From positions 194,800-258,799 of the forward strand of contig JAFEAO010000001.1 in the NCBI GenBank assembly GCA_018266375.1: 64,000 bases of DNA, written 5' to 3'. Source of the DNA: Bdellovibrionales bacterium. GTDB lineage: Bacteria; Bdellovibrionota; UBA1018; CAIMNF01. Below the pieces are notes generated by a model that saw only the letters and a program-made list of their open reading frames with translations, was not told where the DNA came from and did not search any database. A program made the position numbers and the translations under genes. Within the stretch, counting starts at the first letter, position 1, and each line of letters begins with the position of its first letter. Shown one piece after another: positions 46,787 to 54,116 of this stretch.

Positions 46787-47485
46787 CTATGCTCCCCGCT
46801 TTTCGACCACTTTGTCGATCAAACCGTATTGTGCAGCTTCCATCGCGGACAAATAATTATCTCTATCGGTATCTTTCGCGATTTGCTCGACCGATTTACC
46901 AGTGTGCTTCGCAAGAGACTCGTTCAAGCGCTTTTTGAGATAGAGCACTTCTTTTGCCTGAATCTCGACATCCGATGCTTGCCCGCGCGCGCCGCCGAGC
47001 GGCTGGTGGATCATGATACGTGCGTTTGGCAGGCTGAAACGCTTGCCTTTTGTGCCCGCTGAAAGCAGGAACGCGCCCATGCTGGCCGCCATGCCGATGC
47101 AATAAGTAGCGACGTCACATTGGATGAAATTCATGATGTCGTAGATGCCGAGGCCTGCATATACGGAGCCCCCCGGCGAGTTGATATAAAAGTGAATGTC
47201 TTTGTCCGGATCGTTCGACTCCAAGAAGAACATTTGCGCGATCAAAAGGTTAGCAACAGTGTCGTTAACTTCGGTACCGAGGAAAATAATACGATCGATG
47301 AGAAGACGGGAATAGATGTCGTACTGGCGTTCGCCGCGCGCGGTTTGCTCGACGACGATCGGGTTTGGAATGTACGCCTGCGGATTCGCGAGTGCGGACG
47401 CAGGAACAGCTTCCAAATTAAAGCCCACCAAATCAGGTTGAACTAAGCTAGATGGAACTTTTGGACGGGCCGGGTGGATGAACAT
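46787..47485 (-). CDS. clpP: ATP-dependent Clp protease proteolytic subunit
   Basis: 232 aa. The serine protease core is complete: Ser in [16 protein letters not shown], His in [14 protein letters not shown], and an Asp in the following helix region ([11 protein letters not shown]). The mature family sequence begins around [24 protein letters not shown]. The preceding ~38 residues ([20 protein letters not shown]...) are longer than the usual propeptide and may be cleaved. A palindrome lies 17 bases before the ATG. First gene of the clp cluster. Confidence 0.96.
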   Translation of the reverse strand: MFIHPARPKVPSSLVQPDLVGFNLEAVPASALANPQAYIPNPIVVEQTARGERQYDIYSRLLIDRIIFLGTEVNDTVANLLIAQMFFLESNDPDKDIHFYINSPGGSVYAGLGIYDIMNFIQCDVATYCIGMAASMGAFLLSAGTKGKRFSLPNARIMIHQPLGGARGQASDVEIQAKEVLYLKKRLNESLAKHTGKSVEQIAKDTDRDNYLSAMEAAQYGLIDKVVEKRGA

Positions 47486-47501
47486 AATCGAGCTCTCTTT
47501 C

Positions 47502-47516
47502 TAGAGTATTACTCTA
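47502..47516. promoter_or_regulatory. 15-base palindrome upstream of clpP
   Basis: TAGAGTA-T-TACTCTA, a perfect inverted repeat ending 17 bases before the clpP start. It is the size and symmetry of an operator for a dimeric repressor, but as RNA it would form a hairpin close to the ribosome site. Further up, CCTATCGG (47535) and CCGATAGG (47588) form a longer-range inverted repeat. Confidence 0.35.
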
Positions 47517-47661
47517 AGTCTACGACTTCATTTCCCTATCGGTTATTTTAAATCACCCTTGAAGCAAAAGCGAGGCGGGCAATTTTGCCGATAGGAGTTC
47601 TATCGATGGTGGCGCATGCGGTCATGTCAAGAGGTACACGCGAAATGATCTCTATCCCCAC

Positions 47662-47889
47662 TTAATGAGGAGTCTGAGATTGATTGATTTCGTCGTTAAT
47701 CGTTTCTAGATAATTAAGAAGCGCTGCTCTCAGTTGCTCGAGCGACAATTCGTTGACGGTACCGTTTGCCGTACCGAGGAACCCGGATATCTCAGTGTTG
47801 AGATAATCTTCGGGCAGTCCTGTCATTTGTACTACTTCCTGTAGAACTGCGGCTCCTTCTGGAGGCGCGCTTTTGCGTTCCTTCGCCAT
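47662..47889 (-). CDS. Small acidic protein of unknown function
   Basis: A 75-aa protein with a very strong AGGAGG ribosome site before the chosen ATG; the longest ORF adds 25 residues upstream of it. It begins basic (MAKERKSAPPEG) and continues as acidic helices (LQEVVQMTGLPEDYLNTEISGFLG and LSLEQLRAALLNYLETINDEI). No family recognised. The strong translation signal suggests an abundant protein. It is divergent from the thioesterase gene over 109 bases. Confidence 0.6.
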   Translation of the reverse strand: MAKERKSAPPEGAAVLQEVVQMTGLPEDYLNTEISGFLGTANGTVNELSLEQLRAALLNYLETINDEINQSQTPH

Positions 47890-47998
47890 ATTTCCTCCTG
47901 AAACCCGACATCCATGGGTTCCAAATCCCACACTCATTTCATCGTCTGAGACCGAAGTTTGCAACTGAAATCTTTTACGAACTTTGTTTAAATGAGAT

Positions 47999-48508
47999 AT
48001 GGCAAAAAACTCTCAACTCGAACCAAAGTCTCCCGATGAATCCGCCGTGACCATGACCGAATTGGTACTGCCTCAACACACCAACGCACTCGGCAGCATC
48101 TTCGGCGGGACCGTCATGGCCTGGATCGATATCGCAGGCGCGATCTCAGCCGGCAAGCACGCACGCTGCACCGTCGTCACCGCTTCGATCGATGCGCTTC
48201 ATTTCATCTCGCCAATCAAACTCGGTCACGTGGTCGAGATCAAAGCTTGCGTAAACTCTACCGGCCGTACCTCGATGGAGGTCGGCGTACGCGTGGACTC
48301 CGAAAACCCGCTCACCGGCGAAAGATTCCATAGTGTGAGTGCTTACATGACTTTCGTCGCGCTCGGCTCGGATGGAAGGCCTCGTCAAGTCGCTCCAATT
48401 GGCCCGCAAACCGAATCCGAAAAACGCCGTTTTCAAGCGGCGGGACGTCGCCGGTCTTCCCGCATGAAGCTCGCCGAGGAGCTCAAGAACGAGCAGCTGA
48501 AGAAGTAA
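47999..48508 (+). CDS. Acyl-CoA thioesterase, hot-dog family (YciA-like)
   Basis: A 169-aa hot-dog thioesterase that hydrolyses acyl-CoA. The signature MTELVLPQHTNALGSIFGGTVMAWIDIAGAISAGKHA holds the conserved N-x-x-G-x-x-F-G-G and the catalytic-type Asp on the hot-dog helix. The strand DALHFISPIKLGHVVEIKACV follows. A basic C-terminal tail (KRRFQAAGRRRSSRMK) extends the domain. It is four bases from the next gene and probably in one transcript with it. Confidence 0.88.
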   Translation: MAKNSQLEPKSPDESAVTMTELVLPQHTNALGSIFGGTVMAWIDIAGAISAGKHARCTVVTASIDALHFISPIKLGHVVEIKACVNSTGRTSMEVGVRVDSENPLTGERFHSVSAYMTFVALGSDGRPRQVAPIGPQTESEKRRFQAAGRRRSSRMKLAEELKNEQLKK

Positions 48509-48512
48509 CTTT

Positions 48513-48983
48513 ATGAGCGCGAACGTCGACACCAGTTTTTTCGGAATTCACGAAGATATTATCCTCACGAAAGAAGGCGTCTGGCTCTCGAACGGCGAGG
48601 AGATTACCCATCCCGGCACCGTGATCGGATTTTCACGCAACATCTACCGCTGTACAGAGGGCTTTGAGATCCGTCTCGGCCTAGAGCACAAGGTGTTTCA
48701 CGCCGAAGACACGATCTATTTTGTGACCAGGCTCGAAGGTAATACGCAAACCGGCTTCAACCTGAGACTTAACGATGGGCGCATGGAAAAACTCGATACC
48801 GGCACCCTCAATTACAAACCAGGCCGGCTCACTTGCAAAGTTTTACACCCGAATGAGAAAACCCATGAAGAAGCAAAGTTCTTGACCGGCGCCTATTACG
48901 AACTCCTAAAGCACGTCGAGAAAACGGCGAAGGGCTTTGAAGTCACGATCGAAGGAAAAACGATCCTTTTATCGGACCGCTGA
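48513..48983 (+). CDS. DUF1285-like protein
   Basis: A 156-aa cytoplasmic protein resembling DUF1285: the N-terminal GVWLSNGEEITHPGTVIGFSRNIYRCTEGFEIRLGLEHKVFHAEDTIYFV follows that family's I-x-x-x-G-x-W...L...G-x-Y-x-L...V-E-D plan. The second half (LNYKPGRLTCKVLHP... AYYELLKHVE) is beta-rich and ends in TILLSDR. Function is unknown in the family. It is cotranscribed with the thioesterase. Its last 15 bases overlap the convergent MbcA/ParS-like gene. Confidence 0.6.
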   Translation: MSANVDTSFFGIHEDIILTKEGVWLSNGEEITHPGTVIGFSRNIYRCTEGFEIRLGLEHKVFHAEDTIYFVTRLEGNTQTGFNLRLNDGRMEKLDTGTLNYKPGRLTCKVLHPNEKTHEEAKFLTGAYYELLKHVEKTAKGFEVTIEGKTILLSDR

Positions 48984-49313
48984 ATCGAGCGTGTAGCTCA
49001 CCCAGAACAAGTGATCCGGAGACATCATCATCACTTGAATCGGAATTTGATTTTCAAGCACGGAGTTGGGCTGTTGAAGCCATTCCTGCTGAGTTTCCGC
49101 TTCAGGACGAAGCTTTTGAAGCGAGGCATGGATCGAAACCAGCGCGACCACGTTCTCAAGGCCCGGCGGGACGGACGGTAGCTCGTCGATCGCCTCGGGT
49201 TTCAAACCCATGTACTTCGACAAAACCTGAAGCGGCGTGTGCGACACTTTAGCGAGCTCGTCGTTGGTGAGAGCCCAGTCGATTTGAATTTTTCGAAGTT
49301 TCTGGACGATCAT
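48969..49313 (-). CDS. MbcA/ParS/Xre antitoxin-like (DUF2384) protein without toxin
   Basis: 114 aa. The N-terminal part looks like a helix-turn-helix (LTNDELAKVSHTPLQVLSKYMGL). The C-terminal part resembles DUF2384: a helix ALVSIHASLQKLRP, then EWLQQPNSVLENQIPIQVMMM, recalling the WL-x-x-PN-x-x-L-x-G-x-x-P signature. Such proteins are normally antitoxins next to a RES-domain toxin. No RES gene is nearby. Its start overlaps the stop of the Rrf2 regulator (ATGA), implying coupled translation. Family placement is moderate. Confidence 0.5.
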   Translation of the reverse strand: MIVQKLRKIQIDWALTNDELAKVSHTPLQVLSKYMGLKPEAIDELPSVPPGLENVVALVSIHASLQKLRPEAETQQEWLQQPNSVLENQIPIQVMMMSPDHLFWVSYTLDSAVR

Positions 49314-49741
49314 TTTAAGTCTTTCATTCTAATCTTTGAGACCAGTTGCGAGAGTTTGATCTTCGAGAGGTGCTGAACCACGCTGTCTTCAACGCCGTCG
49401 AAAACGTCGTCGATAATTTTGCCCATCGAGCAGCTCACCGGACAGCCTTGATCCGGACTCTTTTCAACCCGATCAAGCAACGGACGATCCATCGAAGCGA
49501 GGTAAATTTCTTTGAGAGTGATCTGATCCGGACATTTCGATAATTGCACTCCACCCGACTTGCCGCGCCTGGCTTCCACGAGCCCCGCTTGGGTCAAACG
49601 CGCCATCAACCGGCGTACAAAGGTCGGATTGGTCCGGATACTTCTTGCCAAAGTTTCGGAATTTTCCTTACCCTGACACTCGCGACTGAATGCGAGCGCG
49701 GTCAGGATGTGAATCGATACTGAAAATCGTGTGTCGAGCAC
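49310..49741 (-). CDS. Rrf2-family transcriptional regulator
   Basis: A 143-aa DNA-binding protein. The winged helix is RFSVSIHILTALAF, SETLARSIRTNPTFVRRLMARLTQAGLVEARRGKSGGVQLSKCPDQITLKEIYLA, matching Rrf2/IscR proteins. Cysteines at QGCPVSCSMG, near the usual cluster position, plus one in KCPDQ leave iron-sulfur or thiol sensing possible, though the C-x5-C-x5-6-C IscR pattern is not exact. It is the first gene of a pair with the MbcA/ParS-like protein. Confidence 0.85.
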   Translation of the reverse strand: MLDTRFSVSIHILTALAFSRECQGKENSETLARSIRTNPTFVRRLMARLTQAGLVEARRGKSGGVQLSKCPDQITLKEIYLASMDRPLLDRVEKSPDQGCPVSCSMGKIIDDVFDGVEDSVVQHLSKIKLSQLVSKIRMKDLK

Positions 49742-49871
49742 GGTTAAATACTATCCCTCAAAATGTGATTCGTAAAGGTACGTTTAACAGAAGTAGGAGC
49801 ATTTGAGTGCGATTCAGAACATTTTCACCTCAAACCATGAATCCCTATCTTCGGACGACAAGTAGATCGGA

Positions 49872-50681
49872 TTAATAACCGACGATCGGATTCTGCCGGC
49901 GGCACACGGTCGTTGACGTCGAAGCACTGCTACTGAACTCGAGGTCCTTACCGACAAGACGCATGAGCGATCCGTCGAGCATCAAGCCTTTATCTGTACA
50001 AACCGCGACGTAACGGTCGTAGGCATTTTTCATTCCCAAATCGTTTGCGCCGAAATCAAACGCGGTCGGACGATCCGAATACTGAAATACATAAAGCTCG
50101 TCGACTCCGTAATTGACTTGCGTGATCTGAAGCGCGTTCTTGACGCAATCGAAGTTCCCGCGCAAAACCGGACAGTGGTTAGCTTTCTTGACGAGCGGGT
50201 TCGGGCGCGACAGATGCGAATAATAGATGGGCGCCAAAGTTTTCAGAACAGCGCTAACCGTGGTCTGCACGTTGGTCGGAATCGAAGCTTGCATCGACGT
50301 ATGGAAGTGAGCGAAGTCGAGAAGTACGGTGCGACTCTCATATTTGGCGTAAAATCCGTTCACGAGAAAACTGGTCGCGGGAATCATCCGGCGAATCGCA
50401 TCGTCGAAACCCGCAAGTGACATTACTCCGAGCGTGTCGAGTGCTTGGGTCAATTGCTTGTGCACCGACTGTTCGATCTTGCCGATGACGAGCTGAGACT
50501 TTTGAAACCCGTAAGTATAGGTGCAGAGAACGCTGCCGTCGGTTTGAACCGGACAAAGACTCTGGAATTTTCCATCACTCGTTTTTTCGAAAATACCGTA
50601 CTCAACCGGCGACTTCGCCATCACGCTTGAACACGTCAAAAGAGCTAAAATACAGATCAAATGTTTCACTAGGCGTTTCAT
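49872..50681 (-). CDS. Secreted protein of unknown function
   Basis: 269 aa with signal peptide MKRLVKHLICILALLTCSSVMA. The mature chain has six cysteines (LCPVQTDGSVLC, NHCPVL, FDCVKNAL, AVCTDKG, TTVCRRQ) and mixed alpha/beta character. No family recognised. It lies 25 bases downstream of dusB and is the last gene of the speA-hpd-pepP-dusB transcript. Confidence 0.6.
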   Translation of the reverse strand: MKRLVKHLICILALLTCSSVMAKSPVEYGIFEKTSDGKFQSLCPVQTDGSVLCTYTYGFQKSQLVIGKIEQSVHKQLTQALDTLGVMSLAGFDDAIRRMIPATSFLVNGFYAKYESRTVLLDFAHFHTSMQASIPTNVQTTVSAVLKTLAPIYYSHLSRPNPLVKKANHCPVLRGNFDCVKNALQITQVNYGVDELYVFQYSDRPTAFDFGANDLGMKNAYDRYVAVCTDKGLMLDGSLMRLVGKDLEFSSSASTSTTVCRRQNPIVGY

Positions 50682-50706
50682 AAGCGAGTTAGATAATCAC
50701 GCCGGA

Positions 50707-51726
50707 TTAGCCGTGTCCACCCATTAAGAATGGTTCATCCAAGAAAGCAAAATCTCGCTTGCGCATTGCAACAGAAAAGAACTCGTTCGATTCGTTCCAG
50801 AGTTCTTCCTCAGTCGGAATATGAAAGACCTTACGACGGAAATCAGCGGAACCGGGGTATCCGCTTGAGTACCAGGCCAAGAATTTACGGGCGTGAAGAA
50901 GCGCGCCCCGAGAATCGAAGCTCTCGCGAAGGTAAATTCGCTGTTTTCCTAACAGTTCGAGAAGTCTCTCGGCCGTCACCGGTTCGGGCGTTTTACCCGC
51001 CAATAGATCCCGGCTTTGTTCGAAGAGGAACGGATTACGAAGCGCCCCCCGTCCGATCATCACCGCATCGACTCCGTAAGTCTTGTATCGATTCACCGCT
51101 TGCTCAGGAGTGCCGACGTCGCCATTACCGATAATCGGAAGCGGACTCTTGGCTTTGATCTCACCGATGAAATCCCAGTCGGCTTCACCGCTATAGCCTT
51201 GGGCGCGCGTTCGGCCGTGAATTGCGACCCATGCTACCCCGGCGGCGCTCGCGACTTTCACCACGTCAAGCGCATTCCGCAAAGTTGCGTCCCAACCGGT
51301 CCGGATTTTAATCGTCACCGGAATTTTTACGGACCTGACCATCGCTTCCAAAATTTTGCCGAGCATCGGCGGGTTCCTGCACATCGCGGAGCCCGCGCCC
51401 TTCTTTACGATCTTCGGAACCGGACAGCCGAGATTCAAATCGACAAAGTCAGCGCCGAGCTTTTCGACCAGTTGACAGGCTTTGACCAGATTCACCTCGT
51501 CTTCGCCGAAAATCTGAAGCCCTACCCTGCGTTCCGATTCGTAGAACTTCAGCAGATCCATCGTGCGCTGGGATGCGTACTCGATCCCGTTTGCGGAAAC
51601 GAGTTCCGAAATCACGACCGCGCTTCCGTATTCGCGCATCAAACGGCGATACGGCGAATTCGTGATCCCGGCCATCGGTGCCAGGATAAACGGATGATCG
51701 ATTTCAAATGGCCCAAGTTTCAACAT
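50707..51726 (-). CDS. dusB: tRNA-dihydrouridine synthase
   Basis: A 339-aa FMN enzyme that reduces uridine in the tRNA D-loop. Family blocks: FILAPMAGITNSPYRRLMREYG, LQIFGEDEVNLVKACQLVEKLGADFVDLNLGCPVPKIVKKGAGSAM with the catalytic Cys in GCP, IKIRTGWD, VAIHGRTRAQGYSGEADWDFI, PIIGNGDV and AVMIGRGALRNPFLF. The overall match is to the DusB branch. It is 11 bases downstream of the aminopeptidase gene. Confidence 0.94.
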   Translation of the reverse strand: MLKLGPFEIDHPFILAPMAGITNSPYRRLMREYGSAVVISELVSANGIEYASQRTMDLLKFYESERRVGLQIFGEDEVNLVKACQLVEKLGADFVDLNLGCPVPKIVKKGAGSAMCRNPPMLGKILEAMVRSVKIPVTIKIRTGWDATLRNALDVVKVASAAGVAWVAIHGRTRAQGYSGEADWDFIGEIKAKSPLPIIGNGDVGTPEQAVNRYKTYGVDAVMIGRGALRNPFLFEQSRDLLAGKTPEPVTAERLLELLGKQRIYLRESFDSRGALLHARKFLAWYSSGYPGSADFRRKVFHIPTEEELWNESNEFFSVAMRKRDFAFLDEPFLMGGHG

Positions 51727-51737
51727 CGTAATTCGGC

Positions 51738-53030
51738 TTATTCCACTCGCAAAGTTTCAATCTGATCGGCGTCGCGTACGAGTTCTTTGGTCAATACTTC
51801 GCTGCCGTTTGCGGTGATCAAAATATCGTCTTCGATCCGTACACCGATCCCGCCAAAAGGCCCTTTCAGATCACGAAAGTAAAGCCCGGGTTCGTTGGTC
51901 ATGACCATTCCCGCCTCAAGCGGAACGTCAGAGCCACGATGATCGTAAATCCCGGCGTCATGCACATCAAGGCCCAAGAAGTGTCCAAGACCGTGCATGT
52001 AATACTTACGGTAGGTTTTTTGCTCGATGTTTTCATTCAAGCTTCCGGTGAGCACTCCAAGCGAGAGCAAGGCGTCGGTGATGAGCTCGCAAGATCTGTG
52101 ATGAAGCTCGCGGTAAGTGATACCCGGCTTGATCATCGAGGTAATCGCGCGGTTCACACCGAGGACTTTTTCGTAAACTTTGCGCTGATCCGGTGAAAAC
52201 CGCTTCGAGACCGGAAACGTCTGGGTTATGTCCGCGGTGTACCAGTCGACTTCACCCGCCGCATCGACCAAAAGAAGCTCGCCCGCTTTCAATACCTTGT
52301 TATTGCGTACGTAGTGGAGCGTGGTCGCATTGTTACCGCCGGCAAAAATCGGGTTGTAACCCATGTCGGTACAGCCGTTCTTGTAGAGGAAATGCTGGAA
52401 CTCGGCGCAAGCTTCGAATTCCGTCATCCCGGCTCTCACCGTCTTCAGAAGGTGCAGGTGCGCACGAGCGGTGATCGAGCAGGCCTTACGCATGAGTGCG
52501 AGTTCCGAATCGTCCTTCACCATGCGCATGCGTGCTACGAGCGCCGAAGGATCTTGCACCGGAAGCGCTCCGTGAGAGCCTTTACCCACATGGCGAGATC
52601 CGCGTTGGATCGCCTCCATCACACGCATGTTTTGCGAAACGTTTCCATCCAAGCGAAAATACACCCGCTTCGCACCTCGAAGGAGCTCGTCGAGCTTCAT
52701 GTAAAACTTCTTGATCGATTCGGTCTGGTCGACATTGAAAACCATTTTTGCGCGTTCGATACCATAGCGCTCACCCGTCCATGTCTCCATTTCCGGATCG
52801 TGATCGAGCAAAAACAGCGTACTTTCCCCACGCGACAAAACGAGCGCGGCACCCGGCTCGTCAAACTCCGTCAAATAGTAAAAATTGGACTCTTGACGAA
52901 AAGGATAATGGCTATCGTCGTTACGAACCACTTCGTTGGCGCCGAAAAAAATGAACGTCGCCTCGGAGTCGAGGCTCATCAGTTTTTGCCGGCGCTCGGC
53001 AAAGATTTTCGAAACTTTAGTTTTTAGCAA
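51738..53030 (-). CDS. pepP: Xaa-Pro aminopeptidase (M24B)
   Basis: A 430-aa dinuclear-metal peptidase that removes N-terminal residues before proline. The N-terminal domain is FAERRQKLMSLDSEATFIFFGANEVVRNDDSHYPFRQESNFYYLTEF. The five metal ligands of the pita-bread fold are visible: Asp in LLLVDAAGEVDWYTADITQTFP (two), His in MHGLGHFLGLDVHD, Glu in TNEPGLYF and Glu in GVRIEDDILIT. Three bases separate it from hpd. Confidence 0.94.
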   Translation of the reverse strand: MLKTKVSKIFAERRQKLMSLDSEATFIFFGANEVVRNDDSHYPFRQESNFYYLTEFDEPGAALVLSRGESTLFLLDHDPEMETWTGERYGIERAKMVFNVDQTESIKKFYMKLDELLRGAKRVYFRLDGNVSQNMRVMEAIQRGSRHVGKGSHGALPVQDPSALVARMRMVKDDSELALMRKACSITARAHLHLLKTVRAGMTEFEACAEFQHFLYKNGCTDMGYNPIFAGGNNATTLHYVRNNKVLKAGELLLVDAAGEVDWYTADITQTFPVSKRFSPDQRKVYEKVLGVNRAITSMIKPGITYRELHHRSCELITDALLSLGVLTGSLNENIEQKTYRKYYMHGLGHFLGLDVHDAGIYDHRGSDVPLEAGMVMTNEPGLYFRDLKGPFGGIGVRIEDDILITANGSEVLTKELVRDADQIETLRVE

Positions 53031-53033
53031 GGA

Positions 53034-54116
53034 TCACGCTTTCAGTACGCCACGACGGATTTGATCACGCTCGATGGCTTCGAAGAGGGCGGTAAAGTTA
53101 CCTTCGCCGAACCCGTTGTTGCCTTTACGCTGAATGAACTCAAGGAAGAACGGACCGACCATTTCTTCACTGAAAATCTGCATCAAATATCCGCCACCTT
53201 CCCCGTCGAGAAGGATTCCCAGCTCTTCCAGTTCTTTTAAATCTTCCTCAACTCCAGGGACGCGTTTCGGTACCACTTCGTAATAAGTAGACGGTACGGT
53301 CAAAAACTTAAAGCCTTCCTCGCGATACTTCTTGAGCGAGTGAACGATGTCGGCACTCAAAAGCGCCAAGTGCTGCACTCCCGCGCCCTTAAAACGGTCG
53401 CAGAACTCTTGAACTTGGCTTTCCTTCTCGGTTGCCTCGTTGATCGGCACCTTGATGCGGCCACATTGCGATTGCATCACCTCGGAATTGAGGCCGGTAC
53501 GGCCGGTTTTGATGTGGAACGTCCGGGCTGATTTAAAATTGAAAACGTCTTCGTAATATTTGGTCCAAACTTTGATCTGACCCATGTCGATGTTGTTCGT
53601 CAGGTGGTCGATGATCGAAAGGCCGGATGGAGACGGGCTCTCGAGACGCTTCACGATTACGCCTTCGATGAGCGGCGCCGGATTTTTGATGCCCTTGTGT
53701 TTACGAGTCACAAAGCGATAGCGGACATCTTCCGGAGTATAGATTTCGGCAATCGTGACGGTGCCTTCGAGGCACTCAAACGTCTTTGGTTCCGTCGCCG
53801 GACGTCCGCCACGAGCGGTGGTTTCTTTAAATGCGGCAACCGCATCGTCGACTTCAATCGCTAGTACGCCGATACCGTCGCCGTGAGTTGTTTGAAATTT
53901 ATAGCCGAGCCGATTTTGTGCCGCCGGAGATCCGTCATACTCCGTGAGTATGATGCGGATCAAACCTTGAGACATCACAATGTGGCGGGCACCATTCGTC
54001 GGTACGTTCACATCCGCGGTCTTTTCAAACCCCATTTTGAGCCACTTCACTTCATGCTTTGCCACATTTTCGACAAAGAATTCAACGTGGTCAAAACCCT
54101 GGTTCAAAATATTCAT
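53034..54116 (-). CDS. hpd: 4-hydroxyphenylpyruvate dioxygenase
   Basis: A 360-aa iron enzyme converting 4-hydroxyphenylpyruvate to homogentisate in tyrosine breakdown. The two vicinal-oxygen-chelate halves are visible, and the iron ligands are His in SIIDHLTNNI, His in GVQHLALLSADI and Glu in GPFFLEFIQRKG. The C-terminal helix GFGEGNFTALFEAIERDQIRRG is diagnostic. The ATG overlaps the speA stop (ATGA). No homogentisate dioxygenase is present nearby. Confidence 0.96.
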   Translation of the reverse strand: MNILNQGFDHVEFFVENVAKHEVKWLKMGFEKTADVNVPTNGARHIVMSQGLIRIILTEYDGSPAAQNRLGYKFQTTHGDGIGVLAIEVDDAVAAFKETTARGGRPATEPKTFECLEGTVTIAEIYTPEDVRYRFVTRKHKGIKNPAPLIEGVIVKRLESPSPSGLSIIDHLTNNIDMGQIKVWTKYYEDVFNFKSARTFHIKTGRTGLNSEVMQSQCGRIKVPINEATEKESQVQEFCDRFKGAGVQHLALLSADIVHSLKKYREEGFKFLTVPSTYYEVVPKRVPGVEEDLKELEELGILLDGEGGGYLMQIFSEEMVGPFFLEFIQRKGNNGFGEGNFTALFEAIERDQIRRGVLKA

